From Alphaproteobacteria bacterium (GTDB lineage Bacteria; Pseudomonadota; Alphaproteobacteria; UBA6615), in contig JAQWSA010000099.1 of the NCBI GenBank assembly GCA_029243445.1, forward strand, positions 1 to 8,411: DNA of 8,411 bases. Reading direction: 5' to 3'. A model generated the notes under the pieces. It was not told the origin of the DNA. It did not search any database and was given only the letters and a program-made list of their open reading frames with translations. Shown piece by piece: positions 1 through 5,061 of the stretch (the first letter of the stretch is position 1; every line of letters begins with the position of its first letter). The translations under genes and the position numbers were made by a program.

Positions 1-190
1 CGGCTTCGTTAGCTAGTTCAATCAGGTCATTGGTAACTCCTGACATCGCAGACACTACAACCGCCACTTTATTACCGCGCAAAACTTCAGCTTTAACGGT
101 AGCTGCAACGGCTCTCAGACGGTCTATATTAGCAACCGACGTACCACCAAACTTCATGACTATCTGGCTATTGCCTACACCATTAGTCAA
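1..190 (-). CDS. lysC: Aspartate kinase (aspartokinase), N-terminal part, runs off the left edge
   Basis: Aspartokinase phosphorylates L-aspartate with ATP in the cytoplasm, the first step toward lysine, threonine, methionine and diaminopimelate. About 63 codons are in the window. The translation has the family signature KFGGTSVA at residues 13-20 and the second conserved stretch VAVVVSAMSGVTN, which form the nucleotide and aspartate binding face of the amino-acid-kinase fold. The catalytic remainder and the ACT domains lie outside. I chose the TTG at 188-190 as start: it is the first possible start after an in-frame stop, and a GGGG core (plus strand CCCC, 199-202) sits 8 nt upstream. Starting at the internal ATG (residue 12) would leave only one residue before the conserved KFGGTS, whereas homologues usually have several. 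The gene is divergent from ubiG. The family assignment is secure; the exact start is less so. Confidence 0.95.
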   Translation of the reverse strand, partial: MTNGVGNSQIVMKFGGTSVANIDRLRAVAATVKAEVLRGNKVAVVVSAMSGVTNDLIELANEA

Positions 191-216
191 TTTTATTACC
201 CCGCAATATTCTATAA

Positions 217-245
217 ACTAAATTTCTATGCTAATGCCGCGTCAA
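217..245 (-). promoter_or_regulatory. Candidate sigma-70-type promoter for lysC
   Basis: On the minus strand, TTGACG (245-240) is followed after 17 nt by TTTAGT (222-217). These match the -35 consensus at five of six positions and the -10 at four of six. Transcription would begin near 210, giving a leader of about 20 nt before the TTG start at 190. This was found by eye in AT-rich sequence where chance matches are common. Confidence 0.35.
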
Positions 246-254
246 TTCGCTTAC

Positions 255-283
255 TTGTAAATAAAGTATAGCATATCCATAGT
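255..283 (+). promoter_or_regulatory. Candidate promoter for ubiG
   Basis: TTGTAA (255-260) and CATAGT (278-283) are spaced by 17 nt, each matching the sigma-70 consensus at four of six positions. The predicted start of transcription is near 290, about 35 nt before the ubiG ATG at 326. The match is weak, but it sits in the right place in a divergent intergenic region. Confidence 0.25.
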
Positions 284-325
284 AAGTAATTGAATTTATA
301 ACAAGTGGCGTTGATAGGACTAATC

Positions 326-1090
326 ATGGCCAATACTAATAAAAACCCTAATATCAAATCTTCTATAGATCTAGTAGAATTAGATAAATTTCAGGCTATG
401 GCTGAAGAATGGTGGGAGCCGGAAGGAAAATTTAAGCCATTACATAAATTTAACCCAGTGCGTCTAGAATATATTCGTAATAGTTGTTGTGATTATTTTA
501 ATCTAGATAAATCATCTTTAACACCTCTTAAGGGTCTTTCAGTTCTTGATATCGGATGTGGAGGTGGACTTTTATGTGAACCTCTTGCACGATTAGGGGC
601 TAATGTAACCGGAATAGATGTTTTGTCTCGTAATATTGAAGTAGCTAAAATACATTCAGAAACATCATTTTTATCATTAGATTATCGAAAAATTACAATC
701 GAAGAATTAAACAAAGAAAACCTTCAATTTGATATTGTGTTAAATATGGAAGTAGTAGAACACGTTATTAATTTTGAATCTTTCTTAATGTCATGTGGAG
801 CAGCAGTTAAGAAAGAAGGCTTAATGTTTTTTTCAACTTTAAATCGTACTGCAAAAGCTTTTGCACTAGCAATTGTGGGAGGAGAATATATTCTTGGGTG
901 GTTACCTCGAGGTACACATGATTGGAAAAAATTTATTCGCCCATCAGAGTTCGATAAAGCGCTAATAAGGGCAGGAATTAATGTTACAGAGCTAACTGGT
1001 GTAACCTATAGCCCATTGTCCGACAAATGGTCACTTAATAAATATAACCTTGACGTAAATTATATGGGTTTTGGAAAAAAACTTAATTAA
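326..1090 (+). CDS. ubiG: Ubiquinone biosynthesis O-methyltransferase UbiG
   Basis: UbiG (EC 2.1.1.222 / 2.1.1.64) carries out both SAM-dependent O-methylations in ubiquinone synthesis and works at the membrane surface. The 254-residue product has the usual length. SAM-binding motif I, DIGCGGG, is at residues 75-81 and the acidic residue after the second strand (GID) at 96-98. The family-specific block NRTAKAF...GWLPRGTHDW is at 173-200, followed by the RPSEF segment. The N-terminal FQAMAEEWWEPEGKFKPLHKFNP stretch is also typical of UbiG. I chose the ATG at 326 over the in-frame GTG at 305 because AGGA (316-319) sits 6 nt before the ATG, while nothing similar precedes the GTG and homologues do not need the extra seven residues. 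The gene is divergent from lysC and convergent with the DUF1178 gene 26 nt downstream. It implies ubiquinone-based respiration. Confidence 0.96.
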   Translation: MANTNKNPNIKSSIDLVELDKFQAMAEEWWEPEGKFKPLHKFNPVRLEYIRNSCCDYFNLDKSSLTPLKGLSVLDIGCGGGLLCEPLARLGANVTGIDVLSRNIEVAKIHSETSFLSLDYRKITIEELNKENLQFDIVLNMEVVEHVINFESFLMSCGAAVKKEGLMFFSTLNRTAKAFALAIVGGEYILGWLPRGTHDWKKFIRPSEFDKALIRAGINVTELTGVTYSPLSDKWSLNKYNLDVNYMGFGKKLN

Positions 1091-1105
1091 TCGGTAATGT
1101 TTTTT
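1076..1105. terminator. Possible bidirectional terminator between ubiG and the DUF1178 gene
   Basis: AAAAAAC (1076-1082) can pair with GTTTTTT (1099-1105) across a 16-nt loop that contains the ubiG stop codon. On either strand the stem ends in a U-rich arm, as expected between two convergent genes. The stem is almost entirely A-T and therefore weak, so this is only a candidate. Confidence 0.25.
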
Positions 1106-1116
1106 ATACAGCGAGT

Positions 1117-1533
1117 TTAACTATTTGGCCGCTTTACCCAAGGTAAACGACCAACCGGAACACCTTCCTCAGCTAACTGCTCGGCTTCAGTATCTGTGGC
1201 ATTACCATAAATATCTCTCGCTTCAGATTCGCCGTAATAAATCTTCCGGGCTTCCTCGGGGAATTGATCTCCAACATCATCAAAATTTTTTTCAACATGA
1301 TTGCGCATTTGCGTAAGCACTTTACGCATCTCCTGAGGCTCTACTTTATCATTGCGTTTGCTTACACCTTTAGCGGCTACAGCTGGAGCCATTATGGACT
1401 TTGTAACAATCTTATCACCACAATCCGGGCACAAAACTTGTTTTTTGTTTATCTGTTCTTCAAACCGGGCTGAATTAGGGAACCATCCATCAAATTCATG
1501 ACCTTTGGAACAGGTTAGATTAAAGCTAATCAT
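1117..1533 (-). CDS. DUF1178 family small zinc-ribbon-like protein
   Basis: This 138-residue cytoplasmic protein belongs to the DUF1178 family (PF06676), which is common in alpha- and betaproteobacteria and has no established function. Its N-terminus, MISFNLTCSKGHEFDGWF, matches the family opening. C8 and H12 (CSKGH) together with C35 and C38 (CPDC) look like a four-ligand zinc-ribbon site. A low-complexity Ala/Val/Lys stretch follows (about 49-62), then a charged helical region and the conserved end (EARDIYGNAT, VPVGRLPWVKRP). Length is normal for the family. The start at 1533 gives exactly the family N-terminus, although no strong ribosome binding site precedes it. It is convergent with ubiG and divergent from the methyltransferase at 1647. 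In related genomes I recall this gene beside ubiG, a nitrilase-like hydrolase and grxC; here the hydrolase is not seen. Confidence 0.88.
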   Translation of the reverse strand: MISFNLTCSKGHEFDGWFPNSARFEEQINKKQVLCPDCGDKIVTKSIMAPAVAAKGVSKRNDKVEPQEMRKVLTQMRNHVEKNFDDVGDQFPEEARKIYYGESEARDIYGNATDTEAEQLAEEGVPVGRLPWVKRPNS

Positions 1534-1571
1534 ATCATATAACTTCGGCCACTTATATTAAGTTCTAAAAA

Positions 1572-1600
1572 ACTATTGAGTCACTATTCTATAATGTTAA
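1572..1600 (-). promoter_or_regulatory. Candidate promoter for the DUF1178 gene
   Basis: Reading the minus strand, TTAACA (1600-1595; five of six matches to -35) and AATAGT (1577-1572; four of six to -10) are 17 nt apart. Transcription would start near 1565, about 32 nt before the start codon. It overlaps the candidate -10 of the opposite gene, so the two may interfere. Confidence 0.33.
1590..1595 (+). promoter_or_regulatory. Candidate -10 element for the 1647 methyltransferase gene
   Basis: A perfect TATAAT lies at 1590-1595, about 50 nt upstream of the ATG at 1647. No good -35 hexamer is visible at 16-18 nt upstream. It faces the DUF1178 promoter and overlaps it by one base. Confidence 0.3.
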
Positions 1601-1646
1601 ATTTGAGTATTGATAATAAAATAACAAGTGCTGAAATAAAAACAAG

Positions 1647-2210
1647 ATGGATCCACTATTAAAAAAGCTTTGTCCTCCTTCACCCTGGGTAGTTCGTTTT
1701 TCTGCCTTAATAACGGGTGATGTGCTGGACATTGCTTGCGGTAATGGTCGTCATACACGTTATTTTGCTGATCGCGGTCATAAAGTAACTGCTCTGGACC
1801 GTGATATAAGCGGCTTAGCAGATTTAAAAGAAAATAGAAACGTAGAATTAATTAAAACTGATTTAGAAAAATATTCAATTTCTAGCACAAATATACTGCC
1901 TAAGAAGACATACAATGCAGTAATTGTTACCAACTATCTATGGCGCCCCTTAATGCCTCACATAATTTCAGCTGTAGATAATGGTGGCATATTAATATAT
2001 GAAACCTTCTCTTGTGGAAATGAAGCATTTGGGAAGCCAAATAATCCAGAATACTTACTTAAGCCTGCCGAATTATTAAAATTAGTTGATGGAAACCTAA
2101 ATGTTATTGCATATGAAAGTGGTATGATCAAAATTCCACGGATTGCCGTTATACAAAGAATTTGCGCAATAAAACAAAAAAATAGTTCTTCAAACTCTCA
2201 GCTATCATGA
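1647..2210 (+). CDS. Small class I SAM-dependent methyltransferase (TehB/UbiE-like), substrate unknown
   Basis: The 187-residue product is a minimal Rossmann-type methyltransferase. Motif I, DIACGNGRHTRYFA, is at about residues 28-41, and the SAM-ribose acidic residue is D51 in TALDRD. The post-motif region has AVIVTNYLWRPL (91-102) and GGILIYETFSCGNEAFGKP (113-131), a block I associate with a widespread uncharacterised proteobacterial methyltransferase family often annotated as TehB-like or tellurite-resistance-like. Nothing in the sequence identifies the substrate, and tellurite resistance should not be assumed. The start ATG gives a normal N-terminus, but there is no clear Shine-Dalgarno sequence before it. 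The gene is opposite in strand to both neighbours, and its stop codon lies 6 nt inside the 3' end of grxC. It occupies the slot between the DUF1178 gene and grxC where I would expect a carbon-nitrogen hydrolase in related genomes. The Lys/Ser/Asn-rich tail (about 175-187) is likely disordered. Confidence 0.85.
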   Translation: MDPLLKKLCPPSPWVVRFSALITGDVLDIACGNGRHTRYFADRGHKVTALDRDISGLADLKENRNVELIKTDLEKYSISSTNILPKKTYNAVIVTNYLWRPLMPHIISAVDNGGILIYETFSCGNEAFGKPNNPEYLLKPAELLKLVDGNLNVIAYESGMIKIPRIAVIQRICAIKQKNSSSNSQLS

Positions 2211-2468
2211 AGGTGAACCTAATATTGTGTCTAACTCACCATTTGCCTCTAGGGTATATAAATCATCACAACCGCCAATGTATTCACCCTTAATAAATAT
2301 CTGAGGAACTGTGCGGCGGCCATTTGTACGTTCTATCATCTCATCGCGCTTACCAGGTTGAGACGTAACGTCCATTTCAACAAAGTTTACACCTTTTTCT
2401 CGAAGCAAACGTTTGGCAGCAGTACAAAACCCACACATTACGCCAGTATATATTTCAACTTCAGACAT
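2205..2468 (-). CDS. grxC: Glutaredoxin 3 (GrxC)
   Basis: This 87-residue cytoplasmic protein is a dithiol glutaredoxin that uses glutathione to reduce disulfides and mixed glutathione disulfides. The active site is C12-G-F-C15 in the context GVMCGFCTAAKRLL, in place of the textbook CPYC; CGYC/CGFC variants occur in alphaproteobacterial GrxC, so it should still be active. The cis-proline loop TVPQIF (53-58) and the glutathione-binding GGCDD (65-69) are intact. The start ATG is preceded by purine-rich AGAGGG very close to it and GGAG about 11 nt upstream, so the spacing of the ribosome binding site is not ideal. The last two codons and stop overlap the end of the convergent methyltransferase gene, so the two transcripts share complementary 3' ends. 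The region upstream, where comF often lies in related genomes, is empty. Confidence 0.95.
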   Translation of the reverse strand: MSEVEIYTGVMCGFCTAAKRLLREKGVNFVEMDVTSQPGKRDEMIERTNGRRTVPQIFIKGEYIGGCDDLYTLEANGELDTILGSPS

Positions 2469-2631
2469 TCCCTCTAAGTCTCCAATATTAATTTCAAGTA
2501 CGAACTGGATATTCTTCGAATAACAAATTTATAAGATTGACATTTTATAATAAAAATAGAATCCATGAATAAAAACAATTTGGTTATCAAGGAAATATAT
2601 CCCTAGCCTATAATTTATAAGATATCATATA

Positions 2632-2648
2632 TATTCATTGGATGAATA
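2632..2648. repeat. Perfect 7-bp inverted repeat with 3-nt centre
   Basis: TATTCAT (2632-2638), TGG, ATGAATA (2642-2648) form a perfect palindrome. There is no T-tract after it on either strand, so it is not an obvious terminator. It could be a binding site for a dimeric regulator of grxC or of the downstream gene, or a chance palindrome in AT-rich DNA. Confidence 0.5.
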
Positions 2649-2785
2649 CAATTAATGGAATAAGTAAGGCTAAGCTATTAAATATAATGACCTAAATATG
2701 TATTGAAAATTTATATTAAACTAGTTTTATGCATAAATAATTCACATTCTGTTTTGTAATTCGCTAGTTTAAGTTTGAATAACAC

Positions 2786-2791
2786 TATAAT
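2786..2791 (+). promoter_or_regulatory. Candidate -10 element for the NDUFAF5-like gene
   Basis: A perfect TATAAT lies about 20 nt upstream of the ATG at 2812. Transcription from it would start near 2797 and leave a leader of only about 15 nt. No convincing -35 is present at the usual distance. Confidence 0.3.
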
Positions 2792-2811
2792 GCAATTTGA
2801 TATAGACTAAT

Positions 2812-3741
2812 ATGACAAAACAAATAGATATATTCGATCGAAAGTTATTACGCCAACGCCGTGAAAGAGCGAATAACTCGTTGCCTGAACACGACTTTTT
2901 ATTCCAGGAACTAGCTAAAAGGTTGGTTGATCGTTTGGCTGATATTAGACGGAATTTCTCTCTTGCATTAGATATTGGGTGCCACAATGGTTTTGTAGCT
3001 AAAGAAATAAAACATCTACCCAAAGAAAAAATTGATGCATTAATTCAAACAGATGTTTCTACCAGAATGGCAAAGGATTCAAAAAATAAAACGGGAATAA
3101 CTTCGATAGTTGCCGATGAAGAATTTCTACCTTTTCGTGATTCTACCTTTGACCTTATTATGAGTTGTGCCAGCCTGCATCACGTGAATGACCTTCCAGG
3201 ATCTCTCATTCAAATAAAACGGGCTCTTAAACCTGACGGTGTATTTCTTGCTATACTCTTTGGAAGATCCACACTCTCAGAACTGAGACAAGCATGGCTA
3301 GTTGCAGAATCCTCTAAAATAGATGGCGCAAGCCCAAGAGTTTCTCCCTTCATTGATTTACGTGAGGCGGCTGGGCTTTTGCAACGAGCTGGTTTTGCCT
3401 TACCTGTTGCCGATAGTGATACACTGACGGTAACTTATCGGAATCCAATAAAGTTAATGTCTGATTTACGGGGCATGGGTGAATCAAATGTAATGCTTGA
3501 TAGAAAAAGAACACCTACCGGCAGAGATACGCTAAAAACTGCGAGCCAAGAGTATATGACGCTATTTGCCGATAATCAGGGGGTAATACCAGCAACTTTT
3601 CAGATTATATACTTAACCGGCTGGTCTCCAGAAAAAAATCAACCAAAGGCTTTAGCGCCAGGTAGTGCCGCAGCACGACTAGCTGATGTTTTAGAAGTAG
3701 ATGAATACTCGACAGGTGAAAAGGTTCAACCATATAAATAG
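2812..3741 (+). CDS. NDUFAF5/BioC-like class I SAM-dependent methyltransferase
   Basis: The 309-residue product matches the bacterial relatives of mitochondrial NDUFAF5, a complex I assembly factor that in humans hydroxylates an arginine of NDUFS7. Such genes are often mislabelled as BioC. The hallmark N-terminus IFDRKLLRQRRERA is at residues 7-20. Motif I, LDIGCHNGFV, is at 53-62, followed by the acidic D81 in QTDVS, and FDLIMSCASLHHVNDLPG (113-130) is the motif II region. The family's C-terminal QPKALAPGSAAARLADVL closes the conserved part at 278-294. Motif I has HNG where many methyltransferases have GxG. An in-frame stop lies at 2803-2805, so the ATG at 2812 is the first start, but no Shine-Dalgarno sequence precedes it. 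The membrane-protein gene follows 31 nt later and is probably co-transcribed. The family call is strong; the reaction (hydroxylation or methylation of complex I) is inferred. Confidence 0.88.
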   Translation: MTKQIDIFDRKLLRQRRERANNSLPEHDFLFQELAKRLVDRLADIRRNFSLALDIGCHNGFVAKEIKHLPKEKIDALIQTDVSTRMAKDSKNKTGITSIVADEEFLPFRDSTFDLIMSCASLHHVNDLPGSLIQIKRALKPDGVFLAILFGRSTLSELRQAWLVAESSKIDGASPRVSPFIDLREAAGLLQRAGFALPVADSDTLTVTYRNPIKLMSDLRGMGESNVMLDRKRTPTGRDTLKTASQEYMTLFADNQGVIPATFQIIYLTGWSPEKNQPKALAPGSAAARLADVLEVDEYSTGEKVQPYK

Positions 3742-3772
3742 ATGTTTTTATAAATTGCGAAAGTAACTAACT

Positions 3773-4546
3773 ATGCAATTACCTGTATATGATATAATTA
3801 ATCAAGCTTACCACGACACATGGAATAGCCGAAAAGAATTGTTGTCAGTCGCGTTCGTTCCGGTTTTAGCGGTTGCAGTAATTGGGACAATTATTACTGC
3901 CTTTAATGGTGATCCGCGTATCCTACTTGATAACTCAGAAAAATTGCAAAAACCACTAGCCGTAAAACTAATATTGGGAGGTATTCTTAACTGGCTAGTA
4001 GGTTTAGCTTTTTATACACTTTTTGCGGTAGCCTGGTTTAGACGCACATTAATTAGTTCAGAAAACATAACTGTCGGTGCTGCAATGAACTGGAATAGAC
4101 GGCACTGGAATTTTTTTATAAAATTAATTTTACTAATTATAAATTTATTTGGACTTTTTTTCTTAATGTCCATCTTATTATCAATAGTCTTGCCCATTGC
4201 TCCAATTTTAAGTGCTTTATTTATTATGACCGGTTTAATATATGCCCGAGCAGCACTAATCTTTCCAGCAGCAGCTACTGATACAATTATGTCTGTTGGG
4301 GAATCCATAAAACTTACCAAAGGAAATAGTTGGCGCATGTGTTTAGCTGTTGTGGTAATTCCATTTCTAATTATGCTATTAGGCAGCGTGGTTGTACTTA
4401 TGTTAGCCACAACATTTAGTGCATTTATTGGATCTTCAATAACTGCACAATTTTTACTTTCAATAGCTGTTCAATCAGTAAATTACTTTGGCTTTGCTAT
4501 AGGAATCACTGGCTTATCATTAGCTTTTAATCAATTAAAAAAATAA
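3773..4546 (+). CDS. Polytopic inner-membrane protein of unknown function
   Basis: I do not recognise a characterised family with certainty. The 257-residue product has about six likely membrane helices (near residues 24-43, 67-88, 114-137, 140-158, 190-212 and 225-250) and no cleavable signal peptide. A short amphipathic N-terminus resembling YDIINQAYHDTWNSRKELL precedes the first helix. The segment YARAALIFPAAATDTIMSVGESIKLTKGNSWR (157-188) is the most family-like part; similar 'R-x-ALxxPA...S-x-GES...TKG' stretches occur in alphaproteobacterial membrane proteins loosely related to the YciC / glycerophosphodiesterase membrane-domain group. The gene starts 31 nt after the NDUFAF5-like gene on the same strand, so it is probably translated from the same mRNA, although its ribosome binding site is weak. 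Its downstream neighbour is convergent. A role in membrane or respiratory-complex biology is only a guess from context. Confidence 0.75.
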   Translation: MQLPVYDIINQAYHDTWNSRKELLSVAFVPVLAVAVIGTIITAFNGDPRILLDNSEKLQKPLAVKLILGGILNWLVGLAFYTLFAVAWFRRTLISSENITVGAAMNWNRRHWNFFIKLILLIINLFGLFFLMSILLSIVLPIAPILSALFIMTGLIYARAALIFPAAATDTIMSVGESIKLTKGNSWRMCLAVVVIPFLIMLLGSVVVLMLATTFSAFIGSSITAQFLLSIAVQSVNYFGFAIGITGLSLAFNQLKK

Positions 4547-4562
4547 CTTAGAGTTTAAATTA

Positions 4563-4603
4563 AGTGCAAAAGTTTGCAATATTTCTACTATTACTTTTAC
4601 ACT
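4563..4603. terminator. Possible hairpin terminator between the membrane-protein gene and mutT
   Basis: AGTGCAAAAG (4563-4572) can pair with CTTTTACACT (4594-4603) with one mismatch across 21 nt. Nested within it, TGCAAA (4565-4570) and TTTGCA (4573-4578) form a short perfect palindrome. The location between convergent genes suits a shared terminator, but neither structure is followed by a proper T-tract. Confidence 0.3.
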
Positions 4604-4644
4604 AACCTTCAAATTAGATTATAGCTAAATATTTATCCAATAAA

Positions 4645-5058
4645 TTATAGAATATCTCGCAACATTGCTACCAATGGGATATCAGCTGGGGGCATTGGAT
4701 AATTTCTCATATCACCTACAGTTACCCAAGCTAATTCTTGTCCTTCAATAGGTTGAGGTATGCCTTCCCAAACACGGCAAACAAATAGAGGCATAAGTAG
4801 ATGAAATTTATCATATCTATGACTAGCAAATGCAATTGGAGCCAAACAGCTCTCTTTAGTATCTATAGCTAATTCTTCTCTTAATTCCCTAATTAAAGCT
4901 TCCTCAGGAGTTTCCCCTAGATTAATTTTCCCTCCAGGAAACTCCCAAAGCCCAGGCATTGGTTTATCGCTCGGCCTTCGACCTAATAATATACGACCAA
5001 CAGAATCAATTAATGCAACAGCGCTAACTAATAGTAAAGGAGGACTTGGAGCACCCAA
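4645..5058 (-). CDS. mutT: Nudix hydrolase, MutT / (deoxy)nucleoside triphosphate pyrophosphohydrolase
   Basis: The 137-residue cytoplasmic protein hydrolyses nucleoside triphosphates to monophosphates; MutT proper removes 8-oxo-dGTP to prevent transversions. The Nudix box G43-x5-E49-x7-R57-E58-L-x-E61-E62 is complete, with alanine at 64 where the consensus has glycine. The strand before it, LWEFPGGK (38-44), and the N-terminal VALIDSVGRILLGRRP are typical of the MutT/CTP-pyrophosphohydrolase branch. The start is TTG at 5058: AGGAG (plus strand CTCCT, 5066-5070) lies exactly 7 nt upstream, and no ATG is available near the conserved N-terminus. Only 3 nt separate this start from the argJ stop, and the ribosome binding site is inside the last codons of argJ, so translation is probably coupled. 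Substrate preference (8-oxo-dGTP or CTP) cannot be read from the sequence. Confidence 0.92.
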   Translation of the reverse strand: MGAPSPPLLLVSAVALIDSVGRILLGRRPSDKPMPGLWEFPGGKINLGETPEEALIRELREELAIDTKESCLAPIAFASHRYDKFHLLMPLFVCRVWEGIPQPIEGQELAWVTVGDMRNYPMPPADIPLVAMLRDIL

Positions 5059-5061
5059 AGC

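Larger units (their letters stand above)
2469..2811. other. 343-nt AT-rich non-coding gap between grxC and the NDUFAF5-like gene
   Basis: I see no gene-like reading frame here on either strand; only very short frames such as a 13-codon one at 2565-2606 exist, with no ribosome binding site. The region must hold the promoter of grxC (minus) and that of the gene at 2812 (plus). Isolated sigma-70-like pieces occur: TTGACA at 2537-2542 with TAGAAT at 2557-2562 (only 14 nt apart), TATAAT at 2609-2614 and TATAAT at 2786-2791. The base composition is more AT-rich than the flanking genes. Related genomes often have comF upstream of grxC; I found no ComF motif in the translations I made by eye, so any remnant is beyond recognition. 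Confidence 0.7.

Noticed and set aside
30..221. Plus-strand open frame of 63 codons at the left edge
   Set aside because: It is antisense to the clear aspartokinase frame (KFGGTSVA, VVSAMSGVTN) and its translation resembles no family.
305..325. GTG start adding seven residues to UbiG
   Set aside because: No ribosome binding site precedes it, whereas AGGA sits 6 nt before the ATG at 326.
1647..2210. Calling the small methyltransferase a tellurite-resistance protein
   Set aside because: Only the general SAM-binding fold resembles TehB; nothing indicates a tellurite or thiopurine substrate.
2565..2606. 13-codon frame (MNKNNLVIKEIYP) in the grxC upstream gap, downstream of TTGACA/TAGAAT
   Set aside because: There is no ribosome binding site, and the promoter-like pair is spaced by only 14 nt; such short frames are expected by chance.
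4012..4410. Minus-strand open frame of 132 codons
   Set aside because: It is fully antisense to the membrane-protein gene; long frames opposite hydrophobic genes are a common artefact, and the translation is not family-like.
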